Positions 9,023-17,446 are shown, numbered from the stretch's first letter. The stretch is DNA of 64,000 nucleotides from Asticcacaulis excentricus CB 48 (GCF_000175215.2 NC_014816.1:2477001-2541000), one strand, 5' to 3'. The notes: generated from the sequence alone by a model not told the origin. Numbers and translations are program-made.

Positions 9023-9936
9023 TAGAAATACCCTTCGCGCTTCTTTTTTTCCATCGAACCCGCCTCATCGTGGTCGATTAGGCGCCCGGACCGTTCAGAT
9101 GTGCGTGCCACGAGCATTTCCGCAACGATCTCTTCAAGCGTCGACGCCTCAGACTCGATGGCCGCTGTCAGCGGATAGCATCCCAAGGTACGGAAACGGA
9201 CGTTGCGGATCTCGGGAACCTCGCCATCTGCCAGTGGCAGACGCTCGTCATCGACCATGATCCACTGCCCCCCGCGCTGAACGACGGGACGCGGCGCTGA
9301 GAAATAGAGGGGAACGATCGGGATCTCTTCAACGAGGATGTATTGCCAGATATCGAGTTCGGTCCAGTTCGACAGCGGAAAGACTCGGATCGACTCCCCT
9401 GGACGAATGCGGGCATTGTACAAATTCCAAAGTTCAGGTCTCTGGTTTTTGGGGTCCCAACCGTGGTTCTGCGTTCTAAAGGAAAAAATGCGTTCCTTCG
9501 CCCGTGACTTTTCCTCGTCTCGACGTGCCCCGCCGAATGCCGCATCAAAGCCATGGTGGGTAAGCGCCTGTTTGAGCGCATCGGTCTTCATGATGCCGGT
9601 GTAGACGGAACTGCCGTAATCAAAGGGATTGACGTTATCGCGTACGCCGTCAGCGTTTGTGTGTTTGATCAACTGCAAACCAAGACGCGACGCCGTTTCA
9701 TCGCGAAATGAAATCATCTCGCGAAACTTCCACGTCGTGTCGATGTGCATCAGGGGGAAGGGGGGCTTGGACGGATAGAATGCCTTTAATGCCAGATGTA
9801 GCATTACTGACGAGTCTTTGCCGATCGAATAGAGCATGACCGGGTTTTTGAACTCGGCAGCGACCTCACGCATAATGTGGATCGCTTCAGCTTCCAGCCG
9901 CCTAAGGTGCGTCAAACGTTCAGGAGTAATCGACAT
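9022..9936 (-). CDS. cysD: Sulfate adenylyltransferase subunit 2
   Basis: 304 residues from ATG at 9936 (MSITPERL), which matches the normal CysD length; a TTG 14 codons upstream (9978) is also open but has no better SD. The PP-loop ATP pyrophosphatase motif LYSIGKDSSVMLHLAL is clear, and the C-terminal region matches ATP-sulfurylase small subunits. It forms the APS-synthesising heterodimer with CysN and is translationally coupled to cysNC. Confidence 0.93.
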   Translation of the reverse strand: MSITPERLTHLRRLEAEAIHIMREVAAEFKNPVMLYSIGKDSSVMLHLALKAFYPSKPPFPLMHIDTTWKFREMISFRDETASRLGLQLIKHTNADGVRDNVNPFDYGSSVYTGIMKTDALKQALTHHGFDAAFGGARRDEEKSRAKERIFSFRTQNHGWDPKNQRPELWNLYNARIRPGESIRVFPLSNWTELDIWQYILVEEIPIVPLYFSAPRPVVQRGGQWIMVDDERLPLADGEVPEIRNVRFRTLGCYPLTAAIESEASTLEEIVAEMLVARTSERSGRLIDHDEAGSMEKKKREGYF

Positions 9937-10047
9937 GCTTCGCCACAGAGCCTCATCGCGGGGTATCCCGCTGTCCAACTGTCCGGCTTTTACGAAGGTT
10001 GAGGGTGTCTAACAAACGTAAAAGCCTAGCGGCTCGATTCAGCGAAG

Positions 10048-10848
10048 CTAATCTTTCTTCAGTGAGATGTCCCCATATGCCACGAAGTAGGGGTTGGCAA
10101 AATCAGAGGCCTCGGCGCGCCCACGCTTACCATAGAAAAGGGGCTGCCCATCAAGCGTAGTCACAATCCCGCCGGCCGCCCGTAGAACGGCGTCGCCCGC
10201 GGCCGTGTCCCACTCCATGGTTCGCCCCATGCGAGGATAGATATCCGCAGCGCCTTGCGCCACTCTACAGAACTTCAGAGAGGATCCCGCCGCTACAAAG
10301 CTCTCCACTTCGTAACGCGACAACCAGTCCTCGGTTTCGGCACTGCCATGCGAACGGCTACCTATGGCTACGACCTTTGGCGGGGCTGAACGCACGTTTA
10401 GGGATACAGGGCATCCAACTTTGCCGTTTTCCACCCGGGCAGCGTGTGCGCCGCGTCCCTGAACGCCCCAAAAGATCTCCCCAAGTGCCGGCGCATAGAC
10501 GACACCGACGACTGGCTCGCCTTGTTTGATCAATGCGATATTGACCGTGAACTCGCCATTTTTTGAGACGAACTCCTTAGTCCCATCCAACGGATCAACG
10601 AGATAAAAGAGGTCGCCAATCTCTGGCACAATCCCATTTGAAACTGCTTCTTCCGCGACGACCGGTATCTCCGGGGAGAGCTTTTCGAGCTCGCACAGGA
10701 TAATGTGCTCGGCTGCGGCATCGGCCTCGGTAACAGGTGATGCATCTGATTTTGTTGAGATATCAAAATCAGATGCATAGATCTCCATGATCTTTGCCCC
10801 CGCTTTTAAGGCGATAAGGCTAAGTAAAATCGGGGAAATCTCTGTCAC
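10048..10848 (-). CDS. cysQ: 3'(2'),5'-bisphosphate nucleotidase
   Basis: 266 residues from a GTG that has GGAG 7 bases upstream; another GTG at 10866 is open but has a poorer site. Inositol-monophosphatase fold with EEAV, the metal motif DPLDGTKEF and WDTAAGDAVLRAAGG. It removes the phosphate from PAP (product inhibitor left after PAPS use) and may control PAPS levels. Its place upstream of cysD-cysNC suggests a sulfotransferase pathway as well as assimilation. Confidence 0.9.
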   Translation of the reverse strand: MTEISPILLSLIALKAGAKIMEIYASDFDISTKSDASPVTEADAAAEHIILCELEKLSPEIPVVAEEAVSNGIVPEIGDLFYLVDPLDGTKEFVSKNGEFTVNIALIKQGEPVVGVVYAPALGEIFWGVQGRGAHAARVENGKVGCPVSLNVRSAPPKVVAIGSRSHGSAETEDWLSRYEVESFVAAGSSLKFCRVAQGAADIYPRMGRTMEWDTAAGDAVLRAAGGIVTTLDGQPLFYGKRGRAEASDFANPYFVAYGDISLKKD

Positions 10849-10908
10849 GTTCGAACTCCAAGGCACGCAGGCTAGGCATTAAAGAAACCGCAAGCGCACG
10901 GCACGGCC

Positions 10909-12069
10909 TCAGATTGAAGCCTTAGTCATCTCATCTATCGCACAAATGATATGATACAACGATGAGGCTGGAGCGGGTTCTTCAACAAATAACCCGTCCG
11001 GTGTAAGTTTATCCCGATATAGTCCTGCAATCGGCACATCGAAATATAATTCTAAGCCTTCGGCCGCCTTGATGAGTTTTGAGACGCATTCTTCCCTCTC
11101 CTCGGCGCTACCGGCTACAGATTGCAGAGCGACATACGCTTTCATTCGCTCTGTTTGGGCCCAAAGCCTCGCTTTTGCGTCTTTGACCGAAAAATCATCC
11201 CAGAGTTCGAATATCGTTACATTACGGTGATGGTCCGTGCCGTAATTTTCGGCAATCTCAACCAACCGTTTGGCTGGTGCGATGAACTTGTCGTCCCCGC
11301 TTATCGCTGCCCACCGAATTAGAAGCCACGCCCACTCAAACTGATGACCAGGCTCAATGATGCGCCCCATTTCCCCTTCAATCGGGTTCCAGTCGCCATC
11401 AAAGTATTCGCGCAAGGAACCATTTTCCGGATGCAAAAACTTATCGAGACAAAGCTCAGCAATCTCCGCCGCAATTTCCTTCCACCGGGCATCGCCGCCT
11501 GCCTCAACCCATGCAAGGCAGGCTTCGAACAGGTGCATATGAGGATTTGTTTTCAGCGGCAGCATACGAGGATTGGCTTCCTCAAAGCCCCTAACCGGAT
11601 GTTTGTATCCGCTTATCAGCGCTTCACGGATTACAATGGCTCTCGATTCAAGATCTTTATCTTGCGGGCGAACTTTGAATGCCGTCGCATATGCGAGGAG
11701 CGCGAACGCGTGATCGTAAAAATCGAACTCTGCTCGGACGACCTCCTTATCTGCAGATACGACAGCGTTGAGCAAACCGTCATCTCTAAGCGCTGGTCCG
11801 TTAAGCCAAGCAAGACAGGCATCTATGACTTCGTCCGTTTCCCCAGGAAAACCCATGAGGCGGGCTTGGGCGTAACTATAAACTTGTCGGGCAGCGACGC
11901 GAGTTCGACGATTTGACCGTTCGGGAATTCCTTTCAAATTAATAGTTTCAAATACCCCCCCGTTGATTTTATCTACTCCCACATCTCGCCAAATCGGCAG
12001 CGCCGCGTCAAATAGCCACGATTTCAGTCTGGTTTGGGTCTGTGTCAAACGCTCGTTCAAATTGCTCAT
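10909..12069 (-). CDS. AGE-family sugar epimerase/isomerase
   Basis: 386 residues from ATG at 12069, chosen because GAGG lies 7 bases upstream; the longer open frame to 12129 lacks this. The alpha/alpha-barrel family of N-acylglucosamine 2-epimerases and mannose isomerases is recognised by NGGVFE near the N-terminus, RVAARQVYSYAQA, NPHMHLFEA and EPGHQFEWAWLL, which carry the active-site arginine and histidines. Candidate substrates are mannose/fructose, mannose-6-phosphate or N-acetylglucosamine; the sequence does not decide. It heads the minus-strand run of cysQ, cys and kds genes, so a role in precursor supply for surface glycan is likely. Confidence 0.82.
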   Translation of the reverse strand: MSNLNERLTQTQTRLKSWLFDAALPIWRDVGVDKINGGVFETINLKGIPERSNRRTRVAARQVYSYAQARLMGFPGETDEVIDACLAWLNGPALRDDGLLNAVVSADKEVVRAEFDFYDHAFALLAYATAFKVRPQDKDLESRAIVIREALISGYKHPVRGFEEANPRMLPLKTNPHMHLFEACLAWVEAGGDARWKEIAAEIAELCLDKFLHPENGSLREYFDGDWNPIEGEMGRIIEPGHQFEWAWLLIRWAAISGDDKFIAPAKRLVEIAENYGTDHHRNVTIFELWDDFSVKDAKARLWAQTERMKAYVALQSVAGSAEEREECVSKLIKAAEGLELYFDVPIAGLYRDKLTPDGLFVEEPAPASSLYHIICAIDEMTKASI

Positions 12070-12140
12070 AAAAATGCCTCGACCGGTGAAATTGGATTTA
12101 GAGATACCTGAGCCCTTAAGGGATACCAACCAAAAAAAGC

Positions 12141-13019
12141 TTACCGGGGCTGAATTTGGAACTGGATAGCGATGACTTTTCCGCTTCCCCCAACAGGCGC
12201 ATTTAGGCTCGAGTTACCTATGGTAACGACACGTATAAGCGGATCCCCACCTTCGGGCCGGTTACGCAGTCGCTCAAGTATGGGTTGCTCTCCGACAAGT
12301 GCTTGGTGAAAGGCCACCGAGCGCTCCAAAGAGAGGGCTTGAGCCGCGCGTCCTTCGACCGTGAAAGCATTGATATCGGCGGTTGCGACAATCGCGACTG
12401 ACGCCATCTTTGCATCATTACTACATCCTTGCGCGTCCACCCCATACGCAAAACAAGGTAGGCGCAAAGCCAGACTTTTCGCCAGATCGATTACAGCCTT
12501 CTTACCCTCATCTGATAGATTGGCTGTGCCCGCCACAAAAATCCGATCGGCGTCAAAGGTCGTTGAGCCATCCGACAGACTAACGTTCGCGGCGGGCACA
12601 GTGCGGTTTAGATCGCCGTTGAGCGCGGAAGCAAACAAGGCCTGTGCAGCGGCAACCCTTTTGGAATCTTCAGTCTGCACATCGGCTGGAGACACACCTG
12701 AATAAGCGAAGCACTTTTTTTCTCCGGCGCCGCCTGATTCAAAAAGATCGGAGTCATTAAGGCAAACAATGCGGTTTTTGTAGTCGATATCGATGGCTGC
12801 ATTTTTCGTCTGCAAACTGGTGGCAACCTTCAAGAGCGCTGTGGTTTGTGGATCTTTCGCTCTGGTGAGTTCAGAGGTCGTATCCCTGAAATTGAGGGCA
12901 AAATAGGCGAGCATGATGATGAATATGAACAGGACCCCGACCATCAGGTCCGTCATAGAGATGTAATAGCTTTCGCTCTCATGGGCCTCTTCAGACCGTC
13001 TGTGCCTGAAGCGCATCAT
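12141..13019 (-). CDS. MotB/ZorB-like stator protein with OmpA-like C-terminus
   Basis: 292 residues. A short basic cytoplasmic N-terminus is followed by one membrane helix (about 22-43, beginning SMTDLMVGVLFIF) that carries Asp24 in the place of the proton-binding Asp of MotB/ZorB. Residues about 75-105 (YKNRIVCLNDSDLFESG) and 155-290 form an OmpA/MotB-like periplasmic domain, with an F-x-V-E-G-R-A stretch followed by LSLERSVAFHQAL near 218-241 that would contact peptidoglycan. The layout matches ZorB of Zorya anti-phage systems better than flagellar MotB or TolR. Its ATG is embedded in the stop of the ZorA-like gene (4-base overlap). No flagellar or Tol genes are nearby; a relaxase gene is. 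ZorB identity is an inference. Confidence 0.72.
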   Translation of the reverse strand: MMRFRHRRSEEAHESESYYISMTDLMVGVLFIFIIMLAYFALNFRDTTSELTRAKDPQTTALLKVATSLQTKNAAIDIDYKNRIVCLNDSDLFESGGAGEKKCFAYSGVSPADVQTEDSKRVAAAQALFASALNGDLNRTVPAANVSLSDGSTTFDADRIFVAGTANLSDEGKKAVIDLAKSLALRLPCFAYGVDAQGCSNDAKMASVAIVATADINAFTVEGRAAQALSLERSVAFHQALVGEQPILERLRNRPEGGDPLIRVVTIGNSSLNAPVGGSGKVIAIQFQIQPR

Positions 13020-13783
13020 GAGCGCGGATCCCGTGAAAGTGTGGTCTCGATGCGCTGAAGGCTCTTAAGATGCTCAAGCGCGACCTTCTCCGGCGGCATG
13101 AAATTCACGCAGCTGTCCAGCATGACAAAGAACTCGGCTTCCTGGCTTTTGATGGATGAGCGCCTTAAACGCGCAACGAGCCTCAGGATGATTGAGGAGG
13201 CCACCCCGGCTATAGACGTCCAGAATTTTGTAGCCGCAATCGCCAATAGCCCCATCAAAGAAGCTTGCATCGTCGCCCCGCTGGAGTCGGCCGACATAGC
13301 AAGCGTGGCTTCGGAAAGGGCCGCAACAATGCCGAGAAAGGTTATAACGAGACCGATGGCCACCATAATGTTTGCCCACCACTCGAGCCCTTTTGAGGAC
13401 TCATCAAGGTGATCAAAAGCCTCTGCCGCGCGCACGGAGGTAACAAAACTATCGCCGTTTTCTACGAGAACACTGCGGTAATTTGACCAGCCAAGCAAAA
13501 GCGTCGCACCAGAGTTACCCGCACCGGCAGCGGAGGAAAACCGCCGGTCGATTTCGGGAAAACCTTTATAGAACGATGATGTTCTCCCTCGGCCATCGAG
13601 CGCATTGAGGAGGTTCCACCGATCACGCAGCTCAGAAACCAAAGGCTTATGCGCCTTAAATCCTGAGTAGATAACAAGACCGACTGTGAAGGCGAGTATG
13701 CAGCCGGCAAGACTGAGCGCGATACCCGGTGAGCCAAAGGCCGTAACGACGAGCGAAGTCACGGGATCTAGTTTGTGGGTCAT
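13016..13783 (-). CDS. Short MotA/ExbB/ZorA-like proton-channel protein
   Basis: 255 residues. Three likely membrane helices: about 20-42, 137-157 (NIMVAIGLVITFLGIVAAL) and 176-205 (LMGLLAIAATKFWTSIAGV). The last two are the MotA/TolQ/ExbB/ZorA channel signature; GLVITFLGIVAAL is close to the ZorA form. Between helices 1 and 2 lies a cytoplasmic loop of about 95 residues. Only about 50 residues follow the last helix, so the long coiled-coil tail of classical ZorA (around 700 residues in E. coli) is missing. It is translationally coupled to the ZorB-like gene and should form the 5:2 stator with it. The ATG at 13783 has a GAGAG SD. Confidence 0.72.
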   Translation of the reverse strand: MTHKLDPVTSLVVTAFGSPGIALSLAGCILAFTVGLVIYSGFKAHKPLVSELRDRWNLLNALDGRGRTSSFYKGFPEIDRRFSSAAGAGNSGATLLLGWSNYRSVLVENGDSFVTSVRAAEAFDHLDESSKGLEWWANIMVAIGLVITFLGIVAALSEATLAMSADSSGATMQASLMGLLAIAATKFWTSIAGVASSIILRLVARLRRSSIKSQEAEFFVMLDSCVNFMPPEKVALEHLKSLQRIETTLSRDPRS

Positions 13784-13874
13784 GAAGTCTCTCTATGCGG
13801 ATGTTAGCTAGGCAGCTATCGCCCCTCATTAAGCCGTAAAATCGGCACGGATATAAAGAACCGATGAGGATGGT

Positions 13875-14789
13875 TTATCGCTCCCTTGAGGGGCCGCCAC
13901 GATCAATGGATCTTTCAAGATCAATTCCTGTATGCGTATGAACATAACCCGCGATCACTCCGGCCTGAAGCCGCTCCAGACTTCCTCCCGTCTGCAGCCT
14001 TTCCCAAAGCGCACTATAGGCATTAAAGGCGCAGCGATCCTCGGCGGGGATTTCAAATCCAGGTTTTTCCGCCCCGAGCGGCTTTTCATGGCCAGCGTCT
14101 CTAAATCGCGCAAACTTTCTTGTAGCCGCCATCTCAACACCTCGGTCTCTAAGCGCCTGTGCGTATCGCTCACGTAGGTACATAACCGAGCGCCAACCTG
14201 GACGAAAACGATCGCCTGCCAAAGACCTCGATTTTACAATGAGATGCAGGTGGGGGTACTCACTGGCTCTAGGGGAAGGGTCCGTCTCTTTCGTGTGCAT
14301 GACTTTCACATACTGAAAACCCTCGAATGCCTCCGAGATCACTTCGGAGGCTGCGGAGTAGACGGTGCCAGGATCTACGGGCTTCGGGGCACAGAAAACA
14401 AAGCATTCGTATTCTTTATATGCACTTTCGTCAGGGATAGGACTTCCCCCATCGCGCCACTCAAGAGCGAGTGCGTGCAGCTGATCAGGACCTTGGATCT
14501 TTTCATCGTCCTCATTTGTAAGCGTAAGGTGTCCAGATCGGCTGACATAGTCCAATGCCCCCGCGACACTTCGGAAAGTCTTTCCTCCGCTCCACATCTT
14601 TACCACTGCCTCCGGAGCGCCCTTTGCCGCGTAGAACATTTCCGTGTGCCTGCGCTTTAGCCAGTCACCACGTCCGGCGGACAAGATGACCGTGCGAACC
14701 GCTAGACCGCTCGTAAGATTTATGCGCCGGGAGCCTTTCGCCTCGACCTCACCGTCGTTGAAAAAGGGTTCATTTCGTTTCTTTGGCAT
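13875..14789 (-). CDS. VirD2-like relaxase / mobilization nuclease
   Basis: 304 residues, short for a relaxase. Residues about 60-110 (EAVVKMWSGGKTFRSV, then ALDYVSRSG with Tyr81) match the N-terminus of VirD2/MOBQ-type relaxases, and EYPHLHLIVKSR (His180, His182, with His165 upstream) is the metal-binding three-histidine motif. RPGWRSVMYLRERYAQALR and RGVEMAATRKFARF continue the family pattern. It would nick and covalently hold oriT during conjugative transfer. No helicase or primase domain follows. It starts 4 bases after the upstream accessory gene with a GAGGC SD. No type IV secretion genes are in the window, so the element would be mobilizable at most. Confidence 0.78.
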   Translation of the reverse strand: MPKKRNEPFFNDGEVEAKGSRRINLTSGLAVRTVILSAGRGDWLKRRHTEMFYAAKGAPEAVVKMWSGGKTFRSVAGALDYVSRSGHLTLTNEDDEKIQGPDQLHALALEWRDGGSPIPDESAYKEYECFVFCAPKPVDPGTVYSAASEVISEAFEGFQYVKVMHTKETDPSPRASEYPHLHLIVKSRSLAGDRFRPGWRSVMYLRERYAQALRDRGVEMAATRKFARFRDAGHEKPLGAEKPGFEIPAEDRCAFNAYSALWERLQTGGSLERLQAGVIAGYVHTHTGIDLERSIDRGGPSRER

Positions 14790-14793
14790 TGCC

Positions 14794-15300
14794 TCAGCCT
14801 CTAAGCGCCCACCTCATTTGATTGGCACGAACGAGCTCAGCTACGACATAAGTATGGCGTGCAATTTCGCAGGATACATCCTCAACCTGCTGCGCTACGT
14901 CCTTCGAGGATAGTGACCTCAAGGTTCGATTGAGCTTGAGAAGAGTTAAGTTCGATGACGTTAACGCTTCGAGTTCGAACTGGCCGAAGTGTGGCTCTCC
15001 CGTCAAATGTGCCCTGATGAGCCAATGGAGCCATCTTGCCTCACTTAGACCCACGGCCTGCGCAGCGGCGCTGATCGCGGCATACTCTGAGGCCGTGAGA
15101 TAGGTTGCGCACGTTTTTGACACCTTCTCGCTGAGTCCCGGTTCAAATGTGAAGCGTGGCGGCCCCTCGGCTCTAACCAGATTGATGAGAGCTATTCTCA
15201 CCGCTTCCGACAGTGTCAAACCATTGCTCTTAGCGTAGGCGAGCAGTTCGCTTTTCAGCGGTCCCAGTTGAGCCTGAATCCAGGAATTGTGCTCTGTCAT
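14794..15300 (-). CDS. MobC-like relaxosome accessory protein
   Basis: 168 residues from the ATG at 15300; GGAGG sits 6 bases upstream of this codon but directly abuts the alternative ATG at 15306. The N-terminal 45 residues (LKSELLAYAKSNGLTLSEAV) resemble a ribbon-helix-helix DNA-binding segment, and the middle (TASEYAAISAAAQAVGLSEA) resembles plasmid MobC proteins that help a relaxase open oriT. The function is inferred mainly from the adjoining relaxase. Confidence 0.6.
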   Translation of the reverse strand: MTEHNSWIQAQLGPLKSELLAYAKSNGLTLSEAVRIALINLVRAEGPPRFTFEPGLSEKVSKTCATYLTASEYAAISAAAQAVGLSEARWLHWLIRAHLTGEPHFGQFELEALTSSNLTLLKLNRTLRSLSSKDVAQQVEDVSCEIARHTYVVAELVRANQMRWALRG

Positions 15301-15709
15301 GATCATCCTCCCAAGGGGGGAAATCTATCATCGCCTGTATATTGGTCAACTTCTATTTTAAGAAGAGTGAAAAAGATGGATACTCCTTCATCGCGGCGCG
15401 ATTCAAAAGCTCTCTTATGAACCGGCCCGCACATTCGATGCGGTTCACCATAGTCTGCGCGTTGGACCTTGCTTTGCGCTGACAGCTAAGACCTCGGAGC
15501 TCAGAGTTAACGTTCTTGCCTATCGTTCAATTACGTCCCAGGTAGGCAATGAATAAAGGGTCAAGAAACACGCTGGATCCATGTTCGTTGGGATTATTGC
15601 AGACCACGCCCGGCTATCGGCGCTCGTCTTCGGCCTGAGTTTTCAGGTGACCGCAGTGGCAAGGTTTGTAGCTGACACCAGATTGATTGTGACCGCGAGA
15701 GGGACTGCC
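15301..15709. other. Gene-free stretch upstream of the mobilization genes, possible oriT region
   Basis: About 400 bases hold no convincing gene. Open frames across it are short and lack ribosome sites. It contains a small inverted repeat CTTCT-N6-AGAAG at 15350-15365 within an AT-rich patch just ahead of the MobC-like gene, which is where oriT lies in many mobilizable elements. No known nic-site consensus could be recognised, so the oriT idea is only positional. Confidence 0.35.
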
Positions 15710-16702
15710 TTACACAAAACCAGTGGGCACCAGACCGAGCTTGTCCTCATTCCAGATGAGTGCGTGTGTCTCTGCAGAAATGTTCCCACCCGACAGGATG
15801 ACCAAAACCGTCTTTTGCGCGTTTTGGGTTTTCAGCCAGCGCGTAACGCCCGCCATGGACATCGCGCACGTAGGTTCAATCACAAGCTTTAGAAGATGCG
15901 ACAGCCACTGGGACCAGTAGGTGATCTCGTCCTCCTCAATCTCATAGAACCCGTCAATCTGTTGAAGATAGGCAAGCGTTCTTTCGGACACGGACAGGGT
16001 GCGAACGCCGTCGGCAATCGTCATAGGCGTCTCAGGGAAGCGAACGATTTTGCCGGATTGAACAGATTGATGCGCATCATTTGCCATCGATGGTTCGCAG
16101 GCAAAGACCTTTGCCTGCGGCCGCAACACCCGGGTCGCAAGCCATGTCCCGGACATTAGGCCACCACCGCCACAAGGCGCGAAAACCGCATCTGCCTGTA
16201 CGCCGTCCTGGAGGGCTTCCAGGCAAGCAGTACCTTGGCCAGCGATGACATAAGGGTTGTCGTAGGGGTGCACGAAGGTCGCACCTTGCGAAATCAGATC
16301 CGCGACAGAAGCTTCAGCGATCTGACGATTTTCGGTTACGACAACCTCCGCCCCGCACGCGCGAGTAGCGGCGATCTTTACCGCCGAGGCCTGTTTTGGA
16401 ATGAAGATTTTTGCCTTCACGCCAAGGGTCCGGGCCGCGTAGGCAACGGCCTGGGCGTGATTTCCGGATGAGAAGGCACAGACGGTACCGGCAAGCTCTC
16501 CCCACTCGCGGAGTGAAAGCAGCGTGTTCATCGCGCCGCGCAGCTTGAATGCACCTGTTTTTTGAAGGTTCTCTGCCTTAAAGACGATCCGATGGCCAAG
16601 GATCTGGTTGAGCGTCTCAGACTGAAAAAGGGGTGTATGATGGATGTAGCCTTCTATCCGTGCCTGGGCGGCGAGGATATCTGCTGGCGAGACATCAGAC
16701 AT
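15710..16702 (-). CDS. PLP-dependent serine/threonine dehydratase (no ACT domain)
   Basis: 330 residues from the ATG of MSDVSPADI. Fold type II PLP enzyme: lysine motif TGAFKLRGAMN, SSGNHAQAVAYAA and the phosphate-binding CGGGGLMSG. It lacks the C-terminal regulatory ACT domain present in the second paralogue at 26160, so it is the catabolic or serine-racemase-like type. It deaminates threonine or serine to the 2-oxoacid. Its start overlaps the tdk stop by 8 bases, suggesting cotranscription. Confidence 0.85.
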   Translation of the reverse strand: MSDVSPADILAAQARIEGYIHHTPLFQSETLNQILGHRIVFKAENLQKTGAFKLRGAMNTLLSLREWGELAGTVCAFSSGNHAQAVAYAARTLGVKAKIFIPKQASAVKIAATRACGAEVVVTENRQIAEASVADLISQGATFVHPYDNPYVIAGQGTACLEALQDGVQADAVFAPCGGGGLMSGTWLATRVLRPQAKVFACEPSMANDAHQSVQSGKIVRFPETPMTIADGVRTLSVSERTLAYLQQIDGFYEIEEDEITYWSQWLSHLLKLVIEPTCAMSMAGVTRWLKTQNAQKTVLVILSGGNISAETHALIWNEDKLGLVPTGFV

Positions 16703-17297
16703 TTGAAATTTCGCCTTCTGCGGGGGCACGAGAGAGACTCAAAAGAGGCAAATGATCAAACCAGTGCCGATTGCATCTGGGTTCGTAAAGATCGCCATGG
16801 CCGAGCTGGATCTCGACATTATCTTCAACTTTTTTGAAGGTCTTGTGCGCCGGTTGCCCACATACCGCGCAGTGAGCTTTAAGTTTAACGACTTCGTCAG
16901 CCATTGCCATGAGAAGCCCTGTCGCTGCGAAAGCTTCGCCTTTCCAGTTGGTATCAAGGCCTGCCGCCACAACGTCCGTGCCGCTTGCAAGGAGGTCCCT
17001 GATCAGCTCGACGACGTCACGGTCCATGTTCTGGAAAAACTGAACCTCGTCAAAGCACACGAGATCGGCCTCTTGCAGGCGCGCTTCGACATCTGAAAAG
17101 GCGTGCAAAACAACCGCCTCAGCGGCAAGCCCGTCATGAGTGATAACTTCTGTCCGGGAATAGCGCACATCAAATGCCGTCTTCAAAACGAGGACATCCT
17201 TACGCTCTCCGTTCCGCGCCCAGAGAATACGCTTGAGGAGCTCCGTCGTCTTCCCGGCAAACATAGGGCCGCAAATGACCGTCAATCGTCCATACAT
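16695..17297 (-). CDS. tdk: Thymidine kinase
   Basis: 200 residues. P-loop GPMFAGKTTELL at residues 10-21, the Walker B segment VCFDEVQFF, and a lasso/zinc region with CAVCGQPA and CNRHW supplying zinc ligands. It phosphorylates thymidine for salvage into dTTP. Upstream, about 200 bases separate it from the divergent LuxR-type gene; downstream it overlaps the dehydratase gene. Confidence 0.94.
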   Translation of the reverse strand: MYGRLTVICGPMFAGKTTELLKRILWARNGERKDVLVLKTAFDVRYSRTEVITHDGLAAEAVVLHAFSDVEARLQEADLVCFDEVQFFQNMDRDVVELIRDLLASGTDVVAAGLDTNWKGEAFAATGLLMAMADEVVKLKAHCAVCGQPAHKTFKKVEDNVEIQLGHGDLYEPRCNRHWFDHLPLLSLSRAPAEGEISNV

Positions 17298-17400
17298 TTG
17301 CTTTCTCCCTTAACGTCGAATCAATACGCAGCTTAGCGTCCTGCTCAATGGCGCCAAAAGCCAAAACGCGGCTTGTCCACTATGGCGACTTAAGAAACGA

Positions 17401-17446
17401 AAATGTCACAAATCCGCTGACACTTGATCAAGTTATGATTGTGACA
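17401..17446. promoter_or_regulatory. Clustered TGTCA half-sites and a 12-bp palindrome upstream of a LuxR-type gene
   Basis: TGTCAC (17404-17409), TGACAC (17418-17423) and GTGACA (17441-17446) flank a perfect palindrome ACTTGATCAAGT (17422-17433). A further TGTCAC overlaps the start codon of the regulator (17517-17522). This spacing of repeated half-sites between divergent genes suggests an operator, possibly for the LuxR-type product itself. Confidence 0.45.

Noticed and set aside
12141..13783. Flagellar MotA/MotB or Tol-Pal assignment
   Set aside because: No flagellar or tol genes are nearby, the MotA plug features are not evident, and the helix pattern fits ZorA/ZorB better; kept as ZorAB-like.
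15581..15892. A 103-codon plus-strand frame beside the dehydratase
   Set aside because: It overlaps the end of the dehydratase gene in antisense for most of its length and has no ribosome site.
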